Source of the DNA: an uncultured Microbacterium sp. | GTDB taxonomy: Bacteria; Actinomycetota; Actinomycetes; Actinomycetales; Microbacteriaceae | DNA length: 64,000 nt | NCBI RefSeq assembly: GCF_945952435.1 | Contig: NZ_CAMFHZ010000017.1 | Span: 1-64,000 of the forward strand | Reading direction: 5' to 3' | In this document: one piece after another, positions 1-8,499 of the stretch | Layout: each line of letters begins with the position of its first letter | How positions within the stretch are numbered: position 1 is the first letter of the stretch | The notes under the pieces: model-generated | Database searches by the model: none | Told to the model about the DNA's origin: nothing | The model's input: only the letters and a program-made list of their open reading frames with translations | Position numbers and translations under genes: made by a program

Positions 1-621
1 CCACCCTCCCGGGCAAGCCAGATCAGATGTCACCTATCCGTGCAGCAGTCCCCTCAGAATGCGAGTTCAAAACGTGGATCACGAGTTCATGCGGATTCTT
101 CTCGATATCGCGTCTACGAGTGCCGCGGCGGAGTCAGCAGCAGTGGATTCCACGTTTCCATGAACCAGGAACATCTGGATCAGGTTGTCACGGACGCGCT
201 GCTCGCCCGTATCAGCCAGCCCCACTTCACCACGCCAGTGATACTCAGAGACGAGGCACACCGAGACGAGCGAGATGCCCTCAGACTCGAAGTCAAGGCG
301 CTTCGCATCGCACTCAGCGCCGCCCGCGAAGACGGGGAGCACGCCTCTGACGCTCTACCCGAGCACGGTCCGAATAGCCGAGACACCCCCGAAGTGCGAG
401 CGATCCGACGTCGCATCGATGATCTTCAGATGCGCGACCCACTAATCGCGCAGCTCCGCCTGGCTGGCCAATTCGCCAACCTCACCTGGAGGTGGCTAAC
501 GATCGTTCAACGACGTCACGTCGTCGAGAGCCTGGTCGTTCCCCGGGTAAATCCGGTTGAACCGGCCGAACGCGGCCGTCAAGGGGTCAACGAGCACCGA
601 ATCGAGCTTGTGTGGCGGTAG
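1..621 (+). CDS. Large serine recombinase, C-terminal part (partial, possibly decayed)
   Basis: The reading frame is open from the window edge to a TAG at 619-621, so the N-terminal catalytic and DNA-binding parts lie outside. What is visible resembles the end of a large serine recombinase: a zinc-ribbon-like stretch (SRYRVYECRGG, then GFHVSMNQEHLDQVV), a charged helical segment, a tryptophan- and arginine-rich block (FANLTWRWLTIVQRRHVV) and the typical final RIELVWR. Cysteines expected at the start of the zinc ribbon are poorly placed: one lies in this frame near base 28 and another (CSSPLRM) lies in frame 2 near base 41. This hints at compensating frameshifts and decay. The family call is by motif memory. 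Whether the protein is still functional cannot be judged from this fragment. Confidence 0.6.
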   Translation, partial: PPSRASQIRCHLSVQQSPQNASSKRGSRVHADSSRYRVYECRGGVSSSGFHVSMNQEHLDQVVTDALLARISQPHFTTPVILRDEAHRDERDALRLEVKALRIALSAAREDGEHASDALPEHGPNSRDTPEVRAIRRRIDDLQMRDPLIAQLRLAGQFANLTWRWLTIVQRRHVVESLVVPRVNPVEPAERGRQGVNEHRIELVWR

Positions 622-636
622 CGTCCAGGCGCAGTA

Positions 637-695
637 TTAGAAGGTGGGTGAATCAAATATTTAGAAGGTGGGTTGTGAGTATTTAGAAGGTGGGT
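637..695 (+). repeat. Three direct repeats TTAGAAGGTGGGT
   Basis: The 13-mer TTAGAAGGTGGGT occurs at 637-649, 661-673 and 683-695, so the period is 24 then 22 bases. The second and third copies share further A/T bases on their left side (ATTTAGAAGGTGGGT). They fill the gap between the recombinase stop codon and the comEC junction. Spacing close to two helical turns suggests a protein-binding array such as accessory sites of the recombinase or of an excision factor. No function is established. Confidence 0.8.
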
Positions 696-745
696 CTGAA
701 ATACCCCCTTATCTGGGATATTTCAGCCGAACGTCTCGGGATCTG

Positions 746-775
746 GACAAGGGCGCAGTTCCCTAACTACGTCCG
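746..775. other. Element/comEC junction (candidate attL or attR)
   Basis: Read on the minus strand, comEC is intact up to the codons for TAVSG and then continues into a TAG stop. The next codons expected in comEC (A-N-C-A-L-V) are absent in frame, yet a 15-base stretch encoding N-C-A-L-V lies just beyond, at 746-760 (GACAAGGGCGCAGTT on the plus strand), displaced by about 8 bases. This is what a hybrid attachment site would look like if the element's own site resembles the comEC target. The exact crossover dinucleotide cannot be set without the uninserted allele. Confidence 0.5.
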
Positions 776-1521
776 CTGACCGCCGTGAGGTGGCTGAGTC
801 CACTGGCCTTCATCGCGGCGTCGAGCTCGTCGCTCACCGCACGCACCTCCCCGACCGCGAGCCCGGGGAGCAGTTCGGAGCCGGGTTCGGGAAGTCGTCG
901 TGCGCGCGCCAGGAACGCCGCGCGCACATCTCCGGCGATCGTCTCCACCGGCCCGCCGCGGGACAGGTGCTGAACCTCGCCCGAGGCGAACAGGACGAGA
1001 GCAGACCGCTCACCGGGCCCGGCCGGCGCGCTGCGCGCGGTGAACCGCAGCACCGTGCCAGGGCCGAGCTTCGTCGCCCGCCGATCGACCGGGATCCCGA
1101 TGCGCACCGGCACCGGCAGCGCGGAGGGAACGGCGCCGGGACCGAGGCGCCGGGCGTCGGCGTCGGCCCAGAGGCGCCCGTCCGCGCCCGTCGTCGGCAG
1201 CGACCGCACGGAGACGACCGCCGTGACGACATGCCCCGCGAGGCGTGCCGCCTGGTCGCGCGCCGGCTGCGCGATCGCCGCCGACACGCAGATGCCGGTC
1301 GCGACCCCGGCGCAGAGGAGCAGCAGCGGAACCACGGCGACGATCGTCCTGCCGCTGCGATGTCGGCGCCCGTGCCGGACGACGGGAAGCAGCAGAGCCA
1401 CCAGAGCGCAGGCCGCACCGAGCGGGGTGCTCAGCTGCGGCGCGAACGTGGTCAGCAACGCGACACCCCACGCGGTCGCTGCGACCGGCAGCATCCGCAG
1501 ATCCCGCAGCCGCGGACGCAC
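763..1521 (-). pseudogene. comEC: comEC 5' fragment, truncated by element insertion
   Basis: ComEC/Rec2 is the inner-membrane channel that carries single-stranded DNA into the cell during transformation; actinobacterial forms usually have about 750-800 residues. Only about 252 residues remain: N-terminal membrane segments, the OB-fold-like soluble domain, and the start of the competence domain, SGLSHLTAVSG, after which two foreign residues (RS) and a stop follow. The conserved ANC that should come next is missing. I chose the GTG at 1521 because GGAGGG sits seven bases upstream; an in-frame GTG at 1557, right after the comEA stop, is the alternative. All C-terminal channel helices and the metallo-beta-lactamase-like domain are lost on this side. 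The rest of the gene may survive on the far side of the element. Confidence 0.8.
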
Positions 1522-1559
1522 GGCTGCGCCCTCCGATGCTCCTCCGCGCGTCGGCACGG

Positions 1560-2240
1560 TCAGACCCGCACCCTGTCTCGGAGGGAGGCGAGCAACTTGT
1601 CGCCGATACCCGGGACGCCGAGCAGGTCGTCGACGCTCGTGAAGCGACCGTTCGTCGTGCGCCAGTCGACGATCCTCTGCGCCAGCGCGGGGCCGATGCG
1701 GGGGAGTTCGTCGAGCGCAGCGACATCCGCGGTGTTGAGATCGATCGGGCCTTCGCCCGCTGCACTGCCGCCGGCGCCGGACGCCCCGCTCGCGGCGCCC
1801 GGTGGCGCGGCGCCCTCGGCCGGGACGACGATCTGCTCGCCGTCGACGATGGGGCGCGCGAGATTCACGCCGCCCATGTCCGCGGCCTCCGTCGTCCCTC
1901 CGGCATCGGCGAGCGCATCCGCGACCCTGGCGCCCGGGGCGAGCACGTACAGCCCCGGGCGCGCGACCTCGCCGAGGACGTGCACGTATACCGAACCCTC
2001 GGCGAATCCCGTCGAGCTCGCGGACGGACGGGGGCTGGTCGGAATGATCTCGGGATCGGAGGACGCCTGGGTGAGCAAGCCGACGCCCACCGTGACCGAG
2101 ACCGCGACGAGCGCGAGGACGACCGCGGCGCCGAGACCGAGGCGGATGCGGCGCGGCCCGCGCGCGACGCCGGTCGGCACCGGGGCCGGGTCCCGCGTAC
2201 CCGTCGGCACCGGGTTCGACGTGTCTGTGTCCGCGCTCAC
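1560..2240 (-). CDS. comEA: ComEA family DNA-binding competence protein
   Basis: ComEA binds incoming double-stranded DNA at the outer face of the membrane and hands it to ComEC. The 226-residue product has one transmembrane helix near residues 32-57, a proline/serine linker, an SLBB domain (VYVHVLGEVARPGLYVL, roughly 83-140), a low-complexity Ala/Gly linker, and a C-terminal helix-hairpin-helix pair starting at IDLNTADVAALDELPRIGP and ending at VPGIGDKLLASLRDRV. All of these match the family. It starts with GTG and has no clear Shine-Dalgarno; TAGCGT lies six bases upstream, so it may be leaderless. It is immediately followed by the broken comEC, so its normal partner is missing unless the element excises. 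Confidence 0.9.
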   Translation of the reverse strand: MSADTDTSNPVPTGTRDPAPVPTGVARGPRRIRLGLGAAVVLALVAVSVTVGVGLLTQASSDPEIIPTSPRPSASSTGFAEGSVYVHVLGEVARPGLYVLAPGARVADALADAGGTTEAADMGGVNLARPIVDGEQIVVPAEGAAPPGAASGASGAGGSAAGEGPIDLNTADVAALDELPRIGPALAQRIVDWRTTNGRFTSVDDLLGVPGIGDKLLASLRDRVRV

Positions 2241-2246
2241 ACGCCG

Positions 2247-2252
2247 ACGCTA
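2247..2252 (-). promoter_or_regulatory. Putative -10 element of a leaderless comEA transcript
   Basis: On the minus strand TAGCGT is separated from the GTG start of comEA by exactly six bases, which would place the transcription start at or next to the start codon. No -35 motif is obvious. The same arrangement recurs before several other genes in the window. Confidence 0.4.
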
Positions 2253-2335
2253 AGCGCGCGAAGGCAGCGCGAGGAGCGAGGAGACGCACCCGGTGGGAAG
2301 CCTCGGGCGGCCGTGTCCTGGGGAGGATGAGCCGC

Positions 2336-2363
2336 GCCCGCCACTCCCCCCGGGTGGCCGGGC
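2336..2363 (-). terminator. Hairpin downstream of leuS
   Basis: Minus-strand GCCCGGCCAC pairs with GTGGCGGGC across a nine-base loop, with one bulged G. It directly follows the leuS stop codon. There is no U-tract, so it may be a weak or factor-aided terminator. Confidence 0.4.
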
Positions 2364-2366
2364 CCC

Positions 2367-5000
2367 TCAGCCCTTGACGGCGAAGTTGACGATCTTCGGT
2401 GCGCGCACGATCACGCGCACGATCTCCTTGCCCTCGAGAGCGCGCTGCACCTTCTCATCGGCACGGGCGAGGGCCTCGAGCTCCGCGTCGCCGATCTTCG
2501 CGGGAACCTCGAGCGTCGCGCGCACCTTGCCGTTCACCTGCACGGCGCACGTCGCGGAGTCCTCCACGAGCAGCGTCGGGTCCGCCTGCCGCCACGACAC
2601 GAGACCCACGGAGGGCTCGTGCCCGAGGACCTCCCACATCTCCTCCGCGGTATGCGGCGCGACGAGGTCGAGCATCACGGCCAGGGTCTCCGTCGCCTCG
2701 CGGACGGCAGGATCCGTCGCCCCGGAACCGGAGTCGATCGTCTTGCGGATCGCATTGACGAGCTCCATGAGCCGCGCGACCAGCACGTTGAACTTCGTCT
2801 GCTCGACGAGCGACGGCGCCTCGGCCAGCAGCTTGTGCGTGGCGCGCCGCAGCGTCGCGTCTCCCCCGTCGAAGACGACATCGACCGGGCTGTCCACGTC
2901 GTGCGCGACCCGCAGCGCGCGGGCCAGGAACTTCTGCGCCCCCGTCGTCGAGACGTCCTTCCAGTCCTTGTCGTCCTCCACAGGACCGGCGAAGGCCAGG
3001 GCGACACGCAGGGCGTCGGCGCCGTAGGCGTCCAGCTCCTCCTGGAACAGCACGAGGTTGCCCTTGCTCTTGGACATCTTCGCGCCGTCCAGGATCACCA
3101 TCCCCTGGTTGATCAGGGAGGAGAACGGCTCGGTGAAGTCGATCAGACCCATGTCGAAGAGGACCTTGGTGATGAAACGCGCATAGAGCAGGTGCAGGAT
3201 CGCGTGCTCGACGCCGCCGACGTAGGAGTCGATCGGGGCCCAGCGTCGCGCCTGCGCCGGATCGAAGGCGACGGTGTCGCTGTGCGGCGACAGGAAGCGC
3301 AGGTAGTACCAGGAGCTGTCCACGAAGGTGTCCATGGTGTCGGGGTCGCGCAGCGCGGGCTCCCCCGTGGTCGGGTCGACCGTGCGCACCCAGGACTCCG
3401 CGGCGCCGAGGGGGCTGGATCCCCTCGGCGACAGGTCCAGACCCTCGACGCTCGGCAGCCGCACAGGAAGCTGCGTCTCGGCGACGGGCACGATCTCCCC
3501 GTCCTGCGTGTGCAGCATCGGGATCGGGGTGCCCCAGAAGCGCTGACGCGAGATCAGCCAGTCGCGCAGACGGTAGTTCTTGGCCGCGCGCCCGCGACCC
3601 GCGGCCTCGAGCTGCTCGATCGCGCGGGTGATCGCATTGCGCTTGGAGAGCCCGTTGAACTCCCCCGAGTTGATCATCCGTCCGTCGCCCGTGAGGGCGA
3701 TCCCGGTGCGCGCAGGGTGCTGGTCGTCGAGCGACCCCGCGGGCTCGGTCGGGACACCGTCCTCGTCGAGCTCGATCACGGGCATGGCACCGGTGATCGG
3801 CGCCGTCGTGTCCACCACGACCCGCACCGGCAGGTCGAAGGCGCGCGCGAAGTCCAGGTCGCGCTGATCATGAGCCGGCACGGCCATGACCGCACCGTGT
3901 CCGTAGTCGGCGAGCACGTAGTCCGCGGCCCAGATCGGCAGGCGCTCCCCGTTCACCGGGTTGATCGCGAAGCGATCGAGGAACACCCCCGTCTTGGGAC
4001 GGTCGGCGGACTGGCGGTCGATCTCGCTCGTCTTCTGCACCTGGGTCAGGTAGTCCTGGAAACGCCGGCGCACATCCTCCGACGCGCCCGCGGCCAGCTC
4101 CGAAGCCAGATCCGAATCGGGCGCGACGACCATGAACGTCGCTCCGTGCAGGGTGTCGGGGCGCGTCGAGAACACCGTGACGACGTCGTCTCGTCCTTCG
4201 ATCTCGAAGTCGACATCGGCGCCGATCGAACGACCGATCCAGTTCCGCTGCATCTGCAGCACCTTGTGCGGCCAGCGGCCCTCGAGCTGGTTGAGGTCGT
4301 CCAGGAGGCGATCGGCGTAGTCCGTGATCTTGAAGTACCACTGCGTGAGGTTCTTCTTGACGACCTCCGCGCCGCAGCGCTCGCAACGGCCGTCGACGAC
4401 CTGCTCGTTCGCGAGCACCGTCTGGTCGTTGGGGCACCAGTTGACCGGGCTCTTCTTGCGATAGGCCAGACCGCGCTCGTACAGCTTGAGGAACAGCCAC
4501 TGGTTCCAGTGGTAGTACTCCGGATCCGAGGTGTGCAGCACGCGGCTCCAGTCGAAGGAGACGCCGTACGCCTCGAACCCGGCCTTCTGCTGTGCGATGT
4601 TCTGATAGGTCCACTCGCGCGGATCCGCGCCGCGGCGGATCGCCGCGTTCTCGGCGGGCAGGCCGAAGCTGTCCCACCCGATCGGGTTCAGGACGTTGTG
4701 CCCGCGATGCCGCCAGAAACGGGCGACGATGTCGCTGTAGAGGTAGTTCTCCGCATGGCCCATGTGCAGGTCGCCCGAGGGGTAGGGGAACATCGCGAGG
4801 ACGTACTTGCGGGGACGCACGTCCTCGTCGCCGCCCGCACGGAAGGTCTCGTGCTCGGCCCAGTAGCGCTGCCACTTCTCCTCGAGCCGGTGAATCTGGT
4901 TTCGCTGGAGCTCGTGCACCGTCAGCGACTCGTCGTCGTGCGACGCGGGACCGGGGTGGGACGGGTTCTCGGACAACGGAAGACCACTCTCCTGCAGCAT
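2367..5000 (-). CDS. leuS: Leucyl-tRNA synthetase
   Basis: It charges tRNA-Leu with leucine in the cytoplasm. The 877-residue product is a complete class I synthetase: the HIGH-type motif reads HMGH near residue 78 ([14 protein letters not shown]), a zinc-binding region follows ([21 protein letters not shown]), then the large CP1 editing domain, the KMSKS motif near 641 ([11 protein letters not shown]), the anticodon-binding helical domain and a C-terminal domain ending FAVKG. The N-terminus carries about 30 extra polar residues before [19 protein letters not shown], so a later start is possible; the ATG at 5000 is the furthest upstream. GATAAT at 5032-5037 could be its -10 element. The gene is monocistronic between comEA and a divergent phosphatase gene. 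Confidence 0.97.
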   Translation of the reverse strand: MLQESGLPLSENPSHPGPASHDDESLTVHELQRNQIHRLEEKWQRYWAEHETFRAGGDEDVRPRKYVLAMFPYPSGDLHMGHAENYLYSDIVARFWRHRGHNVLNPIGWDSFGLPAENAAIRRGADPREWTYQNIAQQKAGFEAYGVSFDWSRVLHTSDPEYYHWNQWLFLKLYERGLAYRKKSPVNWCPNDQTVLANEQVVDGRCERCGAEVVKKNLTQWYFKITDYADRLLDDLNQLEGRWPHKVLQMQRNWIGRSIGADVDFEIEGRDDVVTVFSTRPDTLHGATFMVVAPDSDLASELAAGASEDVRRRFQDYLTQVQKTSEIDRQSADRPKTGVFLDRFAINPVNGERLPIWAADYVLADYGHGAVMAVPAHDQRDLDFARAFDLPVRVVVDTTAPITGAMPVIELDEDGVPTEPAGSLDDQHPARTGIALTGDGRMINSGEFNGLSKRNAITRAIEQLEAAGRGRAAKNYRLRDWLISRQRFWGTPIPMLHTQDGEIVPVAETQLPVRLPSVEGLDLSPRGSSPLGAAESWVRTVDPTTGEPALRDPDTMDTFVDSSWYYLRFLSPHSDTVAFDPAQARRWAPIDSYVGGVEHAILHLLYARFITKVLFDMGLIDFTEPFSSLINQGMVILDGAKMSKSKGNLVLFQEELDAYGADALRVALAFAGPVEDDKDWKDVSTTGAQKFLARALRVAHDVDSPVDVVFDGGDATLRRATHKLLAEAPSLVEQTKFNVLVARLMELVNAIRKTIDSGSGATDPAVREATETLAVMLDLVAPHTAEEMWEVLGHEPSVGLVSWRQADPTLLVEDSATCAVQVNGKVRATLEVPAKIGDAELEALARADEKVQRALEGKEIVRVIVRAPKIVNFAVKG

Positions 5001-5031
5001 AGGAATGTCCCCCGAGCAGGGGAACTTCCAG

Positions 5032-5037
5032 ATTATC
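5032..5037 (-). promoter_or_regulatory. Putative -10 element of leuS
   Basis: GATAAT on the minus strand lies 31 bases before the leuS ATG. No clear -35 is visible at 16-18 bases further upstream. Confidence 0.35.
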
Positions 5038-5128
5038 CCAGCCGGAGGAGGGCACAGGTCCGGCAGGGACCGATCCGACGCCGGGAGGGCGCACCGATCC
5101 GGTGCCGGCGTGGGAGACTAGAACGGCT

Positions 5129-6163
5129 ATGCCCTCATCCCGCCGCCGCCCGGAACGGATCCACTGGTTCGCCCGCCTGGAGCACCGTTTCCATGCGTGG
5201 CGGGAGAAGCGCGCCCGCCGGCGGGGACGGACGGCCACGGTGCTGCCGTTCCCCGGGTACGGCGGCCCGGGCTGGATCCGGGTCGTGGGCCGCGTGCTCA
5301 TCCTGCCGAAGGCCGGCCGCAAGGGGCGCGACGCGAGCGCCCGCGGGTGGCGCAGCTTCCTCGGCATCCCCGTGAGCTTCTCCACCGTCACCATCCGCAT
5401 CGGCGAGAAGACGCACGAGGTGACAGCGGATCGCGGCGGCGTGATCGACTGCCGGATCGAGGTGGGGCTTCCCGCGGGCTGGCAGGAGATCGCGATCTCC
5501 GTGGAAAGCCAGGAGCCCGTTGCCGCGAAGGTCTTCGTCGTCGCGGACGACGTCCGGTTCGGGATCGTGTCCGATGTCGACGACACCGTGATGGTGACGG
5601 CGCTGCCCCGTCCCCTGGTCGCCGCGTGGAACTCCTTCGTCGTCGACGAGCACGCGCGGACGCCGGTCCCCGGCATGGCCGTGCTGTTGGAGCGCCTCGT
5701 GCGCGCGAACCCCGGCGCGCCGATGATCTACCTCTCCACCGGCGCGTGGAACGTCGCCCCCACTCTGAACCGCTTCCTCTCCCGTCACCTCTTCCCCCAG
5801 GGGTCGATGCTGCTGACGGACTGGGGCCCGACGCACGACCGCTGGTTCCGCAGCGGGCGGGAGCACAAGCTCACGAACCTGCGTCGTCTGGCGGTCGAGT
5901 TCCCGCAGGTGAGGTGGCTGCTCATCGGCGACGACGGCCAGCACGACGAGGCGATCTACACCCAGTTCCTCGGCGAGCACCCCGACGCGGTCGCCGCTGT
6001 CGCCATCCGCCGTCTGCTGCCCGCCGAGGCCGTCCTCGCCGGACGTCGCGCGGGCAACCGTTCCGAGAACGACACCGAGACGGACGTGACGGTGCCGTGG
6101 GTGAGCGCCGAGGACGGCGCGGGCATCCTCGACACGCTCATCGCCGCCGGCGTCGTGCACTGA
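5129..6163 (+). CDS. App1-like phosphatase domain protein (DUF2183)
   Basis: The product of about 344 residues has a basic N-terminus (RRRPERIHWFARLEHRFHAWREKRARRRGR), a beta-rich middle region, and a C-terminal half that looks like the App1/DUF2183 phosphatase catalytic domain: SDVDDTVMVT carries the DxDxT motif of HAD-type phosphatases, followed by PMIYLSTGAWNV and WLLIGDDGQHDEAIY. In yeast App1 is a phosphatidate phosphatase; the bacterial substrate is not known, so only a phosphatase role can be inferred. I chose the ATG at 5129; a GTG at 5102 is in frame but less likely. There is no signal peptide. The next gene starts five bases after its stop, so the two are probably co-transcribed. 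Confidence 0.8.
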   Translation: MPSSRRRPERIHWFARLEHRFHAWREKRARRRGRTATVLPFPGYGGPGWIRVVGRVLILPKAGRKGRDASARGWRSFLGIPVSFSTVTIRIGEKTHEVTADRGGVIDCRIEVGLPAGWQEIAISVESQEPVAAKVFVVADDVRFGIVSDVDDTVMVTALPRPLVAAWNSFVVDEHARTPVPGMAVLLERLVRANPGAPMIYLSTGAWNVAPTLNRFLSRHLFPQGSMLLTDWGPTHDRWFRSGREHKLTNLRRLAVEFPQVRWLLIGDDGQHDEAIYTQFLGEHPDAVAAVAIRRLLPAEAVLAGRRAGNRSENDTETDVTVPWVSAEDGAGILDTLIAAGVVH

Positions 6164-6167
6164 GGCG

Positions 6168-7082
6168 ATGGACGCCTCGACGATTCCGGCCCGTCCGCTC
6201 CCGGAGGCCGTGGCGGCGGAGGCCAGACAGCGACTGGATCGAGCGACCTGGTCGATGCGTGCCGATGCCCACGCCGACCGGGCGGACGCGTTGACCTCCG
6301 CGCATCGCGCACGGCGGTCCCGGGGCGAGAAGCACCCCGTCCACGACTTCCTCTTCACCTACTACGGGTACGCGCCCGCGCAGCTGCGACGCTGGCATCC
6401 GGGCGCCGGGGTGCTCCTCGCGGACGCCGGGGAGCGCGCGGCCTGGCGCTGGTACTCCCCCGGCGTCGCGGCGGGGTCCGCGATGCCCGACGCGCAGGTG
6501 TTCGCAACCGAGAAACCGCAGCTCGCGCAACTGATCCGCACGATGCTGTCCCGCACGGCCTCCCGGCCGGGGCAGTTCGGCTGCTTCGGACTGCACGAGT
6601 GGGCGATGGTCTACCGTACCCCCGAACACCGTCATGACGTGCCGCTGCGGCTCGGTCAGGCGGGGACGGATGCGGTCGTCGACGCGGGTGAGCTGCGCTG
6701 CACGCACATCGACGCGTTCCGCTTCTTCACGCCGGAGTCGGTCCCGCGCAACCGCCTCGCCCCCACCCGGGAGACGCAGCCGCAGCTCGAACAGCCCGGG
6801 TGCCTGCACGCCGGCATGGACGTGTACAAGTGGGCCGTGAAGCTGGGGCCTCTCGTGCCCGGCGAACTGCTGCTGGACGCCTTCGAGCTCGCCGGCGAGA
6901 TCCGCGTGCTCGACATGCAGGCGGCCCCCTACGACCTGTCCGCCTGGGAGGTCGAACCCGTCCGCATCGAGACCGCGGAGGGCAAGGCCGAGTACGTGCG
7001 TCGGCAGCGCGCCTTCGCGGACCGCGCCAACGCCCTGCGCGGCCGGATCCTCGACGCCTGGCTCGGGGCGCCCGTCCCCTGA
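6168..7082 (+). CDS. 3-methyladenine DNA glycosylase-like conserved protein
   Basis: This 304-residue cytoplasmic protein matches, from memory, an actinobacterial family that is often labelled 3-methyladenine DNA glycosylase. The recognisable block is HPVHDFLFTYYGYAPAQLRRWHPG near residues 57-80, followed by FGCFGLHEWAMVYR and a region rich in His, Arg and Asp (HIDAFRFFTPESVPRN). No helix-hairpin-helix or AAG fold motif is evident, so the enzymatic label rests on family naming and not on visible catalytic residues. The conserved C-H-D-Y content could equally suit a metal-dependent enzyme. It begins five bases after the App1-like gene. Confidence 0.55.
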   Translation: MDASTIPARPLPEAVAAEARQRLDRATWSMRADAHADRADALTSAHRARRSRGEKHPVHDFLFTYYGYAPAQLRRWHPGAGVLLADAGERAAWRWYSPGVAAGSAMPDAQVFATEKPQLAQLIRTMLSRTASRPGQFGCFGLHEWAMVYRTPEHRHDVPLRLGQAGTDAVVDAGELRCTHIDAFRFFTPESVPRNRLAPTRETQPQLEQPGCLHAGMDVYKWAVKLGPLVPGELLLDAFELAGEIRVLDMQAAPYDLSAWEVEPVRIETAEGKAEYVRRQRAFADRANALRGRILDAWLGAPVP

Positions 7083-7115
7083 CCTCCCCGGTGCGGGCCA
7101 CCCGCGCGCACGCTC

Positions 7116-7121
7116 TACGAT
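7116..7121 (+). promoter_or_regulatory. Putative -10 element of a leaderless thrE-like transcript
   Basis: TACGAT ends seven bases before the ATG at 7129, and no Shine-Dalgarno sequence lies between. This fits a transcript beginning at or near the start codon. Confidence 0.35.
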
Positions 7122-7128
7122 TTCAGTG

Positions 7129-8412
7129 ATGTCCCCTTCCGAACCGGTGAGCCCCGACGTGGCGCTCGGAGAGCTCGGAGCCCTGCTGCTCGACTCCGGC
7201 GTATCCGTCACCGACGTCAGAGGCACCCTCGAACGGGTCCGCGATGCGGCGGCGCCGCGGCAGGATCTGGCGTTCGCCGTGCTGCCCGAGCACGTCCTCG
7301 TGAGCCGTCCCGGCGTTCCCGGCGCCACCACGGTCGCCTCCGGCGACGGATCCGACCTCACCTTCCGTCAGAGCGCGCACGCCTCACGTTTGGCGCGCCG
7401 TCTGGAAGCGGGACAGGTCGAGCTGGACCTCGTGCCCTCGCACGTCGCGCACATCCGCGGCATCCCCCGTCGCCGACCCGTCCTGCAGCGCACGCTCGGT
7501 GGCGCGCTGCTCGCCTCGGGCCTGGCCGTGCTGTTCCGCTGCCCCTGGTGGGCGGTGCTGCTCGCGCTCGTCGTGGGCGCGCTCGTCTCGGCGATCGTGA
7601 TCGCGACGGATCGGGTGCGTGCCGCCGCGGCCGTCGTCCCGTTCCTCGCCGCGCTCGTCTCCACGCTGACCGTCGGGGTGGTCGCCGACCGCCTGGACCT
7701 CGGCGCGGTGCCGTTGTTCGCGGTCTGCGCCCCGGTCGCCCTGCTCGTGCCGGGCGCACTCATCACGAACGCGCTGCTCGAGCTCACGGCGGCCGACATC
7801 GTCACGGGCGCCTCCCGTCTCATGTACGGGCTCATCATGCTCGGCTTCATGGCGGCCGGGATCTTCACCGGCGCCGCGGTCACGGGGCTGCGGGTCGATC
7901 CGCGCTCGGCGGCCCTGGTCGGTGAGACGTCGCTGGTCACCGGGCACGGCGGCTGGGAGGCGGTGCCCCCGCTCTGGCTGAGCCCGTTCGGGGTCGTCGT
8001 CCTCGCGATCGGGATCGGCCTGAGCTTCGGCTCCGGGTTCCGGCTGACCGTCGGCACGATCGTGGTGATGCTGTGCACCTATGGTGCGCTGATGGTCCTG
8101 AGCCCGTTCCTGGGGAGCACGGTCGCGACCGGGGTCACGGCAGGGCTGCTGTTCCTCGCCGCCAGGGTGCTGGAGCGCGTGACGCTCGCGGTGCCCGCGA
8201 CGGTCTCGTTCCAGCCGGCCTTCCTGCTGCTCGTCCCCGGAACGGTCGGTCTCGTGGCGCTCGCCTCGTTCGACGCTCAGGCGCTCGCCGCCGCCCCCAT
8301 GGTCTTCCTCAGCCTCTGCATCGGCACGAAGGTGGGCGCATTGGTCGCGGACGCGCTGCGCATCACCCGCCCGATCCCGGCCGTGACCGGATCGATCCGC
8401 GTCATCCGCTGA
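7129..8412 (+). CDS. Threonine/serine exporter family protein (ThrE-like)
   Basis: An inner-membrane exporter of threonine and serine related to Corynebacterium ThrE. The 427-residue protein joins both family halves: a soluble N-terminal region (about 1-130, with LGELGALLLDSGVSVTDV and a conserved HVAHIRGIPR), then about ten hydrophobic helices from GGALLASGLAVLF to the C-terminus. The repeated LLVPG motifs (VALLVPGALITNALLEL, LLLVPGTVGL) are typical. The first codon may be the GTG at 7126 or the ATG at 7129. It stands alone on the plus strand, with no linked threonine biosynthesis gene; kbl-tdh in this window degrade the same amino acid. Confidence 0.85.
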   Translation: MSPSEPVSPDVALGELGALLLDSGVSVTDVRGTLERVRDAAAPRQDLAFAVLPEHVLVSRPGVPGATTVASGDGSDLTFRQSAHASRLARRLEAGQVELDLVPSHVAHIRGIPRRRPVLQRTLGGALLASGLAVLFRCPWWAVLLALVVGALVSAIVIATDRVRAAAAVVPFLAALVSTLTVGVVADRLDLGAVPLFAVCAPVALLVPGALITNALLELTAADIVTGASRLMYGLIMLGFMAAGIFTGAAVTGLRVDPRSAALVGETSLVTGHGGWEAVPPLWLSPFGVVVLAIGIGLSFGSGFRLTVGTIVVMLCTYGALMVLSPFLGSTVATGVTAGLLFLAARVLERVTLAVPATVSFQPAFLLLVPGTVGLVALASFDAQALAAAPMVFLSLCIGTKVGALVADALRITRPIPAVTGSIRVIR

Positions 8413-8499
8413 CCATCCGCTTCGACGCTCGATGCTTGCGCGGGGAACGCTTCCCCCGCCAGGATGAGTCATCCGTTCCCTCCCCCGAAGGTCGCCCGT

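Larger units (their letters stand above)
1..771. mobile_element. End of an integrated element inserted in comEC
   Basis: This is the terminal part of an inserted element whose remainder lies left of the window. It carries the 3' end of a large serine recombinase gene reading toward the junction, then about 140 bases of repeat-bearing non-coding DNA, and it ends where comEC homology begins near base 772. In serine-integrase elements the recombinase gene usually sits next to one attachment site, and that layout is seen here. The far end, the cargo and the other attachment half are not visible, so the size and type (prophage, ICE or island) are unknown. Confidence 0.55.

Noticed and set aside
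637..695. CRISPR array
   Set aside because: Repeats are only 13 bases, spacers are 9-11 bases, and no cas genes are present.
1..2240. comEC simply ended by a point mutation
   Set aside because: Homology stops abruptly at a conserved motif and the DNA beyond has different composition, repeats and a recombinase gene, so insertion is a better explanation than a nonsense change.
2619..5375. Long plus-strand open frame of over 900 codons
   Set aside because: It lies antisense to leuS, which has all its motifs; high GC content opens the opposite strand. The translated sequence has no recognisable domain.
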